This document shows positions 43,649 through 52,989 of a stretch of DNA of 64,000 nt, piece after piece. This DNA comes from Micromonospora polyrhachis (GTDB taxonomy: Bacteria; Actinomycetota; Actinomycetes; Mycobacteriales; Micromonosporaceae). Both the position numbers and the translations under genes were made by a program. The stretch covers positions 1,674,001 to 1,738,000 of the forward strand of contig NZ_JACHJW010000001.1 of assembly GCF_014203835.1 (NCBI RefSeq), read 5' to 3'. The notes beneath the pieces are model-generated. The model saw only the letters and a list, made by a program, of their open reading frames with translations. It was not told the origin of the DNA and did not search any database. The number at the start of each line of letters is the position of its first letter. Position 1 is the stretch's first letter.

Positions 43649-46426
43649 ATGAACCTCGACGGTCAAGCAAACGAGTTGGATATCCAACTATTGGGCAAGG
43701 TTACGATTCTGCGAGATGGCCAGCCGATGCGCACACGGTCCCAGAAAGCGCTGGCCCTACTCGCGGTCCTCGCCCTCGACAAGAACCTGCGAGCACAGAA
43801 TGACATAATCAGGAAACACATTTGGGCGGAGAAACCGGCCGGCGACGACACTCTCCGAACGTACGTCGCAGAACTGCGAAGGCTGATCGACGAAAAGGCG
43901 CTGCCCAACAAGAAGGGGGAATACTACGAGCTGCGCATCCCGCGCGAGCAAATCGATTACTGGCGGTTCCGGAAGTTCGTGGCGCGGTCCGAGCAGGAGG
44001 AGCTCGGCGACCGGGTCGACACCCTGCGCGCGGCGGTCGCGATGTGCGGCGAGCCGCCACTGAGCGGCCTGGGCCGGGACGTGAACTTCGCGGACCAGAT
44101 CAGCGACATCGAAGAACGTTGCCGACAGGCCTGGATCCGACTCGTCGAGGCCGAGTGGCAACGGGGCAACATTGCCGGGATCCTGTCCAACCTCGACCAG
44201 TGTCGCCACCGGTTTCCCCGCGACTCAACGCTCCTCGAATATCACATGACCGCCCTGGCGGAGAGCGGCGCGCCCGACCGGATCGACGCGCTCCTGACGG
44301 CGTACGAGAAATCGGTCGGCGTGGTCAGCGAGTCCGTACGCAAACACCACCGGGACCTCACCGATAGCAGCTACCGCCCCGCGCCGGTACGACCCCAGCA
44401 CAGCGGGTACGCCCTGCCTCGGACGTTGCCCCAGGACCGAGAGATCTTCGGCCGGCACGACGAGTTGGCCGCTCTCGACGAGTCGTTGTTCGACCTGTCA
44501 TCGCGCGCACATGTCGCCGTCATCCACGGTCTACCCGGCGTGGGCAAGACCCAACTGGCCGTCCGCTGGGCCCACCGGGCGCGCGAAGAGTTTCGCGACG
44601 GCACCCTTTATGCCGATCTGCACGGCTACTCGATGGGCTCACCCACGGCACCCACGCAGGTGTTGATCAGATTCATCAGGGCCCTGAAGGGTGACGCCAA
44701 AGGCGGTTCGGAGGAGGAGCTGACGGACGAATACCGGTCCGCCCTCGCCGACCGTTCGATGCTCGTCGTGCTCGACAACGCGCGGGACTTCACGCAGGTG
44801 TGGCCGCTGATGGCCACCGGTAGCGCCTGCGCGACGCTCATCACCAGTCGTACCCGCCTGGACGAGCTGGTCGCCCGCACCGGGGCCAAGTCGCTGCCCC
44901 TCGAACCCCTCGACACCGCCGGTGGCATCGACCTCCTGGGCGACCGGTCGGTCATCGGGGCGGCCCGGGTCGACCGGGAATGGCGGGTCGCGGAAGACCT
45001 GGTGGAGTTCTGCGGCGGACTTCCACTGCTGCTTCACGTCCTGGGTGCCTGGGTCCACCGGCGCAGCGGCCGATCACTGGCCCAGCTCCACCGGGAGCTC
45101 CGACGCTCCCGGTATCAGTTCGCCGCGTTGCCCAGCAGCGAGCCGCGATCCGACCTCAGAACGGTCTTCTCCTGGTCGTACGCCCAACTCGCCCCGGCGG
45201 CGCGCCAGCTGTTCCGCCTGCTGGGGTTGCATCCCGGGGCGACGATCACCCTCTCGTCCGCCCGGCACCTGGCCGGAGCGTACGAGATCGCCGACGACCA
45301 GTTGATCGACGCACACCTGATCGAGATCACCGATAGCCGGGCGGACACCCGGTTGAAGCTCCACGACCTCCTGGCCGAGTACGCGCGGGACCGAGCCGTC
45401 GCCGAGATCCCCGCCGACGAGCGGGACGCGGCGCAACGTCGCCTCCTGGACTATCTGCTGCACGGCGCGTACGCCTGCGACCGGGCCCTGGGCTCCAACC
45501 GACGGGTGCCGATCGGGCCGCCGCCGACCGGCATCGAGGTGCCCCGCCCGACCAGTCTCGAGGAGGCGATGGGCTGGTTCGAGGACGAATACCAGACCCT
45601 GCTGGCGGCGATCCCGTTGGCGCATGAGCAGAAGATGCCGACCACGGCCCGGCTGCTGACGGTGGCACTGGTCACCTACCAGTGGCGGCACGGCCACCTG
45701 ACGGACGCGGAACGGCAGCTCACCGACGCTCTCCGGGAGGTCGACGAGTCCTGCGACCTGGTCGACCAGGCGACGCTCCACCTCGCCCTCGCCGGCACCC
45801 GACGGCACCTTCAGAAGCTGGCGCTGGCCGGTCAGGACGCGCGCACGGCCCTCCGGCTGAGCGAGCGTGCCGACGATCGCCTCGGTGAGGCGCAGGCGCA
45901 GCAGCTGCTCGGCATCATCATCGAGGCGCAGGAGGGTCCGATTGTGGCGGCCGAGCAGTTCAGGGAGGCACTGCGGCTCTATCGGGAGCTGGACCAGCCA
46001 CGGGGGATCGCCCATGCGCTCAACGGGCTGGCGAACGCCGCGCTCGAGGCCGGGAACCTCGACAGCGCCCTGACACAATCCATCGAAGCATGCGGATTAT
46101 TCCGGAACACGACGGACCTCAACGGCACCGCCGCCGCGCTACGGAAACGGGCGGAGATCTATTGCGCGATCGGTGACCACGCGCGCGGCTTCGCCGACTA
46201 CGAGGCGGCGATCAAGTTGTACCAAGAACAGAATTATCGCCACAACGAAGCGCGGACCCACTGCCTCCTGGGGATGGCACAGCAAGCCGCCGGCCTCGCC
46301 GGGGAGGCACGGACGTCGCTGGAGCAGGCGAGGAAGATATTTGACAGCGCTCCCGCCCGCCCGAGAGACAACACGCTTCGCGTCAAGCTGAAGGCGGCGC
46401 TCGATGCCCTGACAACTACCGGTTGA
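43649..46426 (+). CDS. SARP family regulator, AfsR-like with NB-ARC and TPR domains
   Basis: A 925-residue regulator. Residues about 8-95 are an OmpR-type winged helix (LDIQLLGKVTILRDGQPMRT, RTYVAELRRLI). Residues 100-245 are the bacterial transcriptional activation domain. Residues about 270-560 form an NB-ARC ATPase with P-loop GLPGVGKTQLA (about 294), the Walker B-like SMLVVLDNA and GLPLLLHVLGAW. Residues about 690-915 are TPR repeats (EAQAQQLLGIIIEAQEG, GIAHALNGLANAALEAGN). This is the AfsR/GHKR-type layout in which nucleotide and partner binding control activation of metabolite genes. Heptamer repeats upstream suggest autoregulation. Targets probably include the divergent GT-B-like gene. 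Confidence 0.9.
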   Translation: MNLDGQANELDIQLLGKVTILRDGQPMRTRSQKALALLAVLALDKNLRAQNDIIRKHIWAEKPAGDDTLRTYVAELRRLIDEKALPNKKGEYYELRIPREQIDYWRFRKFVARSEQEELGDRVDTLRAAVAMCGEPPLSGLGRDVNFADQISDIEERCRQAWIRLVEAEWQRGNIAGILSNLDQCRHRFPRDSTLLEYHMTALAESGAPDRIDALLTAYEKSVGVVSESVRKHHRDLTDSSYRPAPVRPQHSGYALPRTLPQDREIFGRHDELAALDESLFDLSSRAHVAVIHGLPGVGKTQLAVRWAHRAREEFRDGTLYADLHGYSMGSPTAPTQVLIRFIRALKGDAKGGSEEELTDEYRSALADRSMLVVLDNARDFTQVWPLMATGSACATLITSRTRLDELVARTGAKSLPLEPLDTAGGIDLLGDRSVIGAARVDREWRVAEDLVEFCGGLPLLLHVLGAWVHRRSGRSLAQLHRELRRSRYQFAALPSSEPRSDLRTVFSWSYAQLAPAARQLFRLLGLHPGATITLSSARHLAGAYEIADDQLIDAHLIEITDSRADTRLKLHDLLAEYARDRAVAEIPADERDAAQRRLLDYLLHGAYACDRALGSNRRVPIGPPPTGIEVPRPTSLEEAMGWFEDEYQTLLAAIPLAHEQKMPTTARLLTVALVTYQWRHGHLTDAERQLTDALREVDESCDLVDQATLHLALAGTRRHLQKLALAGQDARTALRLSERADDRLGEAQAQQLLGIIIEAQEGPIVAAEQFREALRLYRELDQPRGIAHALNGLANAALEAGNLDSALTQSIEACGLFRNTTDLNGTAAALRKRAEIYCAIGDHARGFADYEAAIKLYQEQNYRHNEARTHCLLGMAQQAAGLAGEARTSLEQARKIFDSAPARPRDNTLRVKLKAALDALTTTG

Positions 46427-46635
46427 CCAGCAACAATGTCGATTGTGCGACACCCCGCACCCCATGACATTTGTCCAGATAGATACACTTCCGCCGGTTG
46501 ATGCAGCAAACGAAGAGCACCCAACGAATCACTGACATCGACTAATCTCCTGCGGACGTACGCCACTTCGTAAATTCGTGAGCTTTCCTTGGCGGCCCGA
46601 TTCCGACGTGGGCCAGAACGCGAGCAGGAGCGTCA

Positions 46636-47796
46636 GTGGTTCCCGAACAGGTAGCGAACAGGTTCTGCCGTCTGGAGCCCATCGGTAGCGGCAACATGGC
46701 AGATGTGTACCGAGCGGTGGATCTCCAGGCTGCCGAGGGCTCGCCCCATCGCGTGGTCGCGGTCAAGCTGATCCAGCCGAAGTATCTCCGGAAGATCTCC
46801 GGCCCACTCGGGGAATCCAGGCCGGTACGGCGAATCGAGCAAGAGGTGCGCAACATGCGCCAACTCGTCGCCCACCCCAACCTTCCGCACATCATCGCCG
46901 GCGGGGTGGACGATGCCGGCTGGGCCTACCTGGCAATGGAATTCCTCGACGGCAAGGACCTGGGCAAGCTCATGGATGAGCGAATCAGGCTACCCATCGG
47001 CTGGGTGGCCGCCCTCGGCGCGCAGATCGCGAACGGCCTGGCCGCCGCGCATGCCGTTCGTGTCATCCATCGCGACCTCAAACCGACGAATGTGATGTTG
47101 ACTCGGGGCGGGGCGGTCAAGGTTCTCGACTTCGGAGTCGCACGAATCATCGACGATGATAAGGACGGCAGCCGGTTGACCCGCACCGGCTTCCCACTCG
47201 GAAGCGACGGCTACATGGCACCGGAGCAATTCCGGGGCGCAAAGCAGGCAACCCAGGCGGCCGATCTCTATTCGCTCGGTTGCACGCTGTTCGCACTGCT
47301 CACAGGTGCCCAGCCCTTCGAAGAAGGTTCGACTCGTGAGCTGGAGGAGCAGCACCGGCGGGAAACCGTTCCCCCCGTACGGCAATTGCGGTCGGATACG
47401 CCGACGGAGCTGGTGCGACTCATCGAGGCATTGTTGGCCAAGGACCCGAGTAATCGTCCTGCCGACGCCGTGACGGTCCGGGAGACGCTGCTACGGTTCG
47501 CCGCCGACGAGGACCCGATTCCGGGCTGGGAGGAGTTCGACCCCGTACGGTGGCTCCTCGACACGCGCCAAGCCGGCGTGTCCGGCCGGCGGCCGGCGTA
47601 CCCCCCCCCCCCCCCCCCCCCCCCCCGGCGAATGCCAGGCCGGGCATGGACGTGTTCGGGGTGCACCAGAAGCTCATCGACGACTACCGGAAGTTCACCG
47701 GCAGCGGCACTGTCGTCCGGGATGAACGAATCACCGCCTTCATCGAGGAAGACCTCGAAGCCAAGTCCCAGTGGCCCGATCCCTGGCTGTCGCTGA
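46636..47796 (+). CDS. Serine/threonine kinase module, out of frame with the helicase
   Basis: The GTG start has AGGAG five bases upstream. Residues about 10-285 are a complete Hanks-type kinase: glycine loop IGSGNMADVYRAVD, Lys44 (VAVKLI), His-Arg-Asp at 145-147 (HRDLKPTNVML), DFG at 165-167 and APE at 195-197. All catalytic residues are present. After SGRRPAY the sequence enters a run of prolines encoded by 26 C residues. Beyond it this frame reads 57 unrelated residues to a stop at 47796, while the correct sequence continues in another frame as the DUF1998 helicase. The kinase has no membrane helix or PASTA domain. It is best seen as the N-terminal part of a kinase-helicase fusion. Defence systems with kinases (PglW, Stk2, Mokosh) offer functional parallels. 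Confidence 0.8.
   Translation: MVPEQVANRFCRLEPIGSGNMADVYRAVDLQAAEGSPHRVVAVKLIQPKYLRKISGPLGESRPVRRIEQEVRNMRQLVAHPNLPHIIAGGVDDAGWAYLAMEFLDGKDLGKLMDERIRLPIGWVAALGAQIANGLAAAHAVRVIHRDLKPTNVMLTRGGAVKVLDFGVARIIDDDKDGSRLTRTGFPLGSDGYMAPEQFRGAKQATQAADLYSLGCTLFALLTGAQPFEEGSTRELEEQHRRETVPPVRQLRSDTPTELVRLIEALLAKDPSNRPADAVTVRETLLRFAADEDPIPGWEEFDPVRWLLDTRQAGVSGRRPAYPPPPPPPPRRMPGRAWTCSGCTRSSSTTTGSSPAAALSSGMNESPPSSRKTSKPSPSGPIPGCR
47601..47626. repeat. Run of 26 C residues at the kinase-helicase junction
   Basis: An uninterrupted homopolymer of 26 C. With 24 or 27 C the kinase and helicase frames join through eight or nine prolines. With 26, as here, the kinase frame ends at 47796. With 25 it ends at 47725. 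Runs of this length mutate readily by slipped-strand replication and are also prone to sequencing error. Confidence 0.9.
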
Positions 47797-50700
47797 GTCC
47801 GCTCTTCGCTTCCGGTGGTTCGGTGGCCGAACTCGCCACCGCCGGGGTGCTGCATCCCGAATGCGCGCGGATCTTCCAGACCGGAAAGACCGAGGGCGGC
47901 ACGGTATGCGACGGACGGCCGCTCACCCTCCACCGGCACCAGCGGGAGGCGATCGGCCTCGCCCAGGCCAACGCCTCCTACGTACTCACCACCGGCACCG
48001 GCTCGGGAAAGTCGCTGTCCTACCTCGTCCCGATCGTCGACCGGGTGCTGCGGGACCGCGAGCGGAAGACGAGCCCGGACCACAAGCGGGTACGGGCGAT
48101 CATCGTCTACCCGATGAACGCGTTGGCCAACAGCCAGCTCAACGAGCTCAACAAATACCTGCGTGACGGCTACGGCCTGGGCCACGAACCGGTCACCTAC
48201 GCGCGGTACACGGGCCAGGAGAGCGACGAGCAACGTCGCAGCATTCGCGCGAATCCGCCGGACATCCTCCTCACGAACTACGTGATGTTGGAGTTGATGC
48301 TCATCCGGCCGGATGACCGGCGGTCGCTCATCAGGATGGCCAAGGGGCTGGAGTTCCTCGTCCTGGACGAGTTGCACACCTACCGGGGCCGGCAGGGTGC
48401 GGACGTCGCCCTGCTCGTCCGGCGGGTACGCGAGGCGTGCCAGGCCGAACGGCTGCTCTTCGTCGGCACCTCCGCGACCATGGCCAGCGAGAACACCGGC
48501 GACGACCAGCGTGCGGCGGTCTCCCGGGTCGCGACGGCGTTGTTCGGCACCGAGGTCAGCCCGGCGAACGTGGTCGGGGAAACCCTGGTCCGGGCCACGG
48601 AGGAGACCCCGGCGACGGTCCCGACCGAGCGGATCCGCGCCGAGCACCCGCCGCAGACGTACGCGGATCTGGTGCGGGACCCGCTCGCCCGATGGATCGA
48701 AACCCGGTTCGGCGTCGCGGCGGACCCTACCGACCCGACGGGTCGGCTCGTCCGGCGTAAGCCGGCCCGGATCGAGGAGGCGGCGGCCGAGCTGGCCGAG
48801 CAGAGCGGACTGCCCGAGGCGGTCTGTGTCGAGGCCATCCAGCGCACCCTGAAGGCCGGTTCGGAGGCCCGGCATCCGGTCACCGACCGTCCGCTCTTCG
48901 CCTTCCGGCTGCACCAGTTCATCGCAAAGGGTGACACCGTATATGCCACGCTTGAGGACAAAGAGGTCAGGCATCTGACCCGCGACTATCAGCTGGTCCA
49001 GCCCGGACCGGATCGCAAGATCCTGCTCCCGCTGGCCTTCTGCCGGGAGTGCGGTCAGGAATACCTGACGGTCTGGCGAACGGAAACCAACAATCAGGTC
49101 GTCTACACGCCACGTCGGGACACCATCGCCACCGGCGGCCGGGCCGGCGACGGCTACCTCTATGTCGACGCCGACCGGCCGTGGCCGCTCCGGGTGGCGG
49201 ATGCCATTGCGCAACGTCGCCTGCCGGAGTCCTGGCTGGAGGTCGACGACCACGGCCAGGATGTGGTACGCGACACACGCCGGTTGCCGCACCCCATCAC
49301 CGTCGACGCGCAGGGCGTCGAGGGCCGGGGCGGCCTCGCCGCCGCCTTCATTCCCTCCCCCTTCCCGTTCTGCCTGCATTGCGGCGTCAGCTACGAGCAG
49401 TACCGGGGGCGGGACTTCGCGAAGCTCGCCGCCCTCGGGCAGGAGGGGCGTTCCACGGCGACCTCCCTCATCTCCGCCTCCATCGTCCGCTCGCTACAGG
49501 AAGCGCCGCCCGAGGCGCTCGACCAGAAGGCCCGGAAGCTCCTGACGTTCGTCGACAATCGACAGGACGCTGCCCTGCAGGCCGGGCACTTCAACGACTT
49601 CGTTCAGGTCACCCAGCTACGCGGTGCCCTCTACCAGGCACTTCTGGAGGCGGGCAAGGAGGGCCTGAAACATGAGCAGCTCGCCAACCGGGTCACCGAC
49701 GCGCTGCACCTGGAGCCCGCCGACTATGTCGGGACCGCGAGCCTGCCGCCCTCGATGGCCCGAAACGCCGCCAAGACGTTGAGCGACGTCGTCGCCTTCC
49801 GGCTCTATCTGGATCTCGAACGTGGCTGGCGGGTGACCATGCCCAACCTGGAACAGACCGGCCTGCTGAAGATCGACTATTCGGATCTCGACTGGCTCGC
49901 CGGGGAGCAGGACCGGTGGGCCGACACCCTGCCGGTGCTACGCAAGGCGGAGGCCAGTCAGCGGCTCGAAATCATGCGCGCCCTGCTCGACGAGATGCGC
50001 CGCGCGCTGGCGATCGATGTACAGATTTTCCGCGACGACTTCGATGCGCTCCAACGGGCCAGCGAGGAGCGTCTCGACCATCCCTGGGTGCTCTCCGCCG
50101 GCGACCTGCCCAAGGTCCGCATCGCATACCCGCAGCCGTCGACGCCGGGGCTAAAACAAACCGGGCTGTTCCTCTCCGGTCGGGGAAAGTTCGGAAAGTA
50201 CCTGCGACGCGTCCATTTCCGCGATCTACCGATCACGGATACCCAGCAGGTGATCGAGGAACTGCTCCGGGTGCTTGCCGCCGACCAGATCGTCACGGCG
50301 ATCGCGCCGACCACGTCGCGACAGCCCCGGCGGTTCCGCAAGCCGGTCAGCCCACCGGTCACCGGCTATCGCATCGCGGCCCGGGCACTCATCTGGCGTG
50401 CCGGATCGGGCGAGTCCGGTTCCCACGACCCCCTGACCCGCACCTACGCCAGCGGCGACGGTCCCCGCGTCAACACGTTCTTCCGCGACCTCTACCGGGA
50501 CACCGCCGACACCCTCGGCGGTCTCAGCGCCCGCGAGCACACCGCCCAGGTCGCACCGGAGGAACGGGAACGGCGGGAGGCCGACTTCCGTAACGCCGAT
50601 CTGAAGCTGCTCTACTGCTCACCCACCATGGAGCTCGGCGTCGACATCTCCGAGCTCAACGCGGTGATGATGCGTAACGTGCCGCCCACCCCGGCCAACT

Positions 50701-52898
50701 ACGCCCAGCGCAGCGGCCGGGCCGGCAGATCGGGCCAACCGGCGCTGATCGTGACCTACTGCCACACCGGCAACAGCCACGACCAGTACTACTTCCGCCG
50801 CTCGGACCGGATGGTGGCGGGCGCCGTCGCCCCACCCCGCCTCGACATCGCCAACGAGGACCTGGTCCGCTCCCACGTCCAGGCCATCTGGCTGGCCGAG
50901 GCCGGGCTCAAGCTGGGTCGGGCCATCCCCGGGATCATCGACATCAGCTACCCCGAGGGGGATCGCACGCCAAACCCCGACTTCGCGCTGCACGACGACA
51001 TCGCGGCGGCGCTGGCCGACACCGCCGCCCAGCGGCGAGCGGTGACGGCCGCCCGACAGGTGCTCAGCGGGCTGCTCGCCGACTTCGCCCGCGCCACGTG
51101 GTGGGACGACCGGTGGATCGAGGAGACGGTACGCAAGGCTCCGGATCGGTTCCACCGCGCCTTCGACCGGTGGCGCGACCTGTTCCGGGCCGCCCTCGTC
51201 GATCAGGCCGAGCAGAACCGCCGCGTGTTGGATCACACGTTGACCGAGCGGGACCGCTCCGAAGCCGCACGTCGGCGCCGGCAGGCCGAGACCCAGCTCA
51301 CCCTGCTCAAGAACGAGAGCGTCGACCGCGCCTCGGTACTGTCGGACTTCAACCCGTACCGATATCTTGCCAGCGAGGGCTTCCTCCCCGGTTATTCGTT
51401 CCCCCGGTTGCCGCTCGCCGCCTACATCCCCACGACGGGACGCCGCTTCGGTGAGGGCGACTACCTCCAGCGTCCCCGGTTCCTCGCCATCCGTGAGTTC
51501 GGCCCGGGTGAGCTCATCTATCACGAGGGGGCCCGCTACCAGGTCGCCCGCATCCAACTGTCGACGGACGACTCCGGTCAGGTGTCCACCAGCGCGGCCC
51601 GGCGATGTGCCACCTGCGGCTACCACCACGACGTCAGCGACCGCTTTGACCGGTGCGAGTTGTGCGGCGATCCGCTGCCCGCCCCCAAGGAGGGGCACCT
51701 AAAACTGCACACCGTCTTCACGGTGCGGCGTGCACAGATCTCCTCCGACGAGGAGGAACGTCGGCGGGCCGGCTTCCGCCTCATCACCTCCTACCGCTTC
51801 CAGGCCCACGGGGTGCGCCCCGGTCGGCAGGACGCGGTCGCCGCCGACACCGAAGGCCCGTTGGCCACCCTCACGTACGGCGATTCGGCGACCGTACGGA
51901 TCACCAACATCGGCTGGGTCCGGGCCAGCGCCGATGAGCCGGATGGCTTCTGGCTCGACCCGGCCACCGGCCGGTGGATGACCAAAAAAGACGCCGCCGA
52001 GGCGTCCGGGGACTCCGCCGAGCTACCGCTCGTCGATGCCGACGGCAACGAGCAGCGACGCAAGGCACGGGTCATCCCGTACGTCGAGGACCGGCGCAAC
52101 ATCCTGGTGCTGAAGCTGGACCAGCCGCTGCCGGAGCCGGTCGCCGTCTCGTTGATGTACGCGCTCGAACGCGGCATCGAGGCCGCCTTCGAGCTGGAGG
52201 ACTCCGAGCTGACCAGCGAGCTGATGCCGCAGGAAACCGGGGTGCGGCAGTGGCTGCTCTTCACCGAGGCCGCCGAGGGCGGTGCCGGCGTCCTGCGGCT
52301 CATGCAGGCGGAGCCGACCGCCTTGGCGCGCGCCGCGGCCGAGGCGTTGAAGATCTGCCACTTCGGTCCGGACGGCTCCGACCTCGGCGGCCCGCACCCG
52401 GGTCGACCCTGTGCGATGGGGTGCTACGAGTGTTTGCTCACGTACTCCAACCAACTTGATCATGGCCTTATCGACCGGCACCTGATCCGAGACCTGCTGC
52501 TACGTCTCGCCGCCGCGAAGGCCACGATGATCGATGGGGGCGAGTCCCGCACCGAGCAGGTGGCCCGGCTGACGGCGGTGTCGGCCACGGCTTTGGAGGC
52601 CGAGTTCCTCGCCTGGTGCGCGGACCGGGGCCTGCGCCTGCCGGATGACGCCCGGGTGCTCGTCCCGGAGGCGCAGGCCCGACCGGACTACGTCTATCGG
52701 CTGCCCGGCGTCAACGTCGCGGTCTTCGTCGATGACGCCGGGCACGTGCTTCCCGACACCGGCGAGCGCGATCTTGACGCCGAGGAGCGCCTGCACAACA
52801 GCGGCTGGGATGTCGTCCGGTTCTCCCGGGACACCGACTGGTCCGCGATCACGACGAAGCACGCGCACTACTTCGGTGCGGGTATCGGCGGCGGCTGA
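47601..52898 (+). CDS. Large DEAD/DEAH helicase with DUF1998 and nuclease-like C-terminus
   Basis: About 1,765 residues from the poly-proline linker. Walker A TGTGSGKS is at 47991-48014 and DELH (motif II) at 48366-48377, with GTSATMAS as motif III. The second helicase lobe, MELGVDISELNAVMMRN and YAQRSGRAGRSG (motif VI), lies near 50630-50740. Cysteine pairs FCRECG, FCLHCG and CATCG/CELCG should bind zinc. A DUF1998 region with CAMGCYECLLTYSNQLDH is near 52410-52460. The last 100 residues (RPDYVYRLPG, VAVFVDDAGH, WDVVRF) look like a PD-(D/E)XK nuclease. No ribosome-binding site precedes any early start codon, which supports fusion to the kinase. It resembles DrmA plus DrmB of DISARM combined, or DruE of Druantia. 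Confidence 0.82.
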   Translation, partial: PPPPPPPPPANARPGMDVFGVHQKLIDDYRKFTGSGTVVRDERITAFIEEDLEAKSQWPDPWLSLSPLFASGGSVAELATAGVLHPECARIFQTGKTEGGTVCDGRPLTLHRHQREAIGLAQANASYVLTTGTGSGKSLSYLVPIVDRVLRDRERKTSPDHKRVRAIIVYPMNALANSQLNELNKYLRDGYGLGHEPVTYARYTGQESDEQRRSIRANPPDILLTNYVMLELMLIRPDDRRSLIRMAKGLEFLVLDELHTYRGRQGADVALLVRRVREACQAERLLFVGTSATMASENTGDDQRAAVSRVATALFGTEVSPANVVGETLVRATEETPATVPTERIRAEHPPQTYADLVRDPLARWIETRFGVAADPTDPTGRLVRRKPARIEEAAAELAEQSGLPEAVCVEAIQRTLKAGSEARHPVTDRPLFAFRLHQFIAKGDTVYATLEDKEVRHLTRDYQLVQPGPDRKILLPLAFCRECGQEYLTVWRTETNNQVVYTPRRDTIATGGRAGDGYLYVDADRPWPLRVADAIAQRRLPESWLEVDDHGQDVVRDTRRLPHPITVDAQGVEGRGGLAAAFIPSPFPFCLHCGVSYEQYRGRDFAKLAALGQEGRSTATSLISASIVRSLQEAPPEALDQKARKLLTFVDNRQDAALQAGHFNDFVQVTQLRGALYQALLEAGKEGLKHEQLANRVTDALHLEPADYVGTASLPPSMARNAAKTLSDVVAFRLYLDLERGWRVTMPNLEQTGLLKIDYSDLDWLAGEQDRWADTLPVLRKAEASQRLEIMRALLDEMRRALAIDVQIFRDDFDALQRASEERLDHPWVLSAGDLPKVRIAYPQPSTPGLKQTGLFLSGRGKFGKYLRRVHFRDLPITDTQQVIEELLRVLAADQIVTAIAPTTSRQPRRFRKPVSPPVTGYRIAARALIWRAGSGESGSHDPLTRTYASGDGPRVNTFFRDLYRDTADTLGGLSAREHTAQVAPEERERREADFRNADLKLLYCSPTMELGVDISELNAVMMRNVPPTPANYAQRSGRAGRSGQPALIVTYCHTGNSHDQYYFRRSDRMVAGAVAPPRLDIANEDLVRSHVQAIWLAEAGLKLGRAIPGIIDISYPEGDRTPNPDFALHDDIAAALADTAAQRRAVTAARQVLSGLLADFARATWWDDRWIEETVRKAPDRFHRAFDRWRDLFRAALVDQAEQNRRVLDHTLTERDRSEAARRRRQAETQLTLLKNESVDRASVLSDFNPYRYLASEGFLPGYSFPRLPLAAYIPTTGRRFGEGDYLQRPRFLAIREFGPGELIYHEGARYQVARIQLSTDDSGQVSTSAARRCATCGYHHDVSDRFDRCELCGDPLPAPKEGHLKLHTVFTVRRAQISSDEEERRRAGFRLITSYRFQAHGVRPGRQDAVAADTEGPLATLTYGDSATVRITNIGWVRASADEPDGFWLDPATGRWMTKKDAAEASGDSAELPLVDADGNEQRRKARVIPYVEDRRNILVLKLDQPLPEPVAVSLMYALERGIEAAFELEDSELTSELMPQETGVRQWLLFTEAAEGGAGVLRLMQAEPTALARAAAEALKICHFGPDGSDLGGPHPGRPCAMGCYECLLTYSNQLDHGLIDRHLIRDLLLRLAAAKATMIDGGESRTEQVARLTAVSATALEAEFLAWCADRGLRLPDDARVLVPEAQARPDYVYRLPGVNVAVFVDDAGHVLPDTGERDLDAEERLHNSGWDVVRFSRDTDWSAITTKHAHYFGAGIGGG

Positions 52899-52989
52899 AC
52901 GGGTCGGCAGTGAAGAAGGTCTCGGCTCTCCCTCTCGACGGGTCGAGACCGCTCCGCTCCCCACCCCGTCAAGCTCCGAGGGACTGCCG

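Noticed and set aside
47550-47600. An upstream extension of the helicase frame (MAPRHAPSRRVRPAAGV) as its own N-terminus
   Set aside because: It lies in the kinase-coding sequence in another frame, has no ribosome-binding site and reads as out-of-frame Arg/Pro-rich residues.
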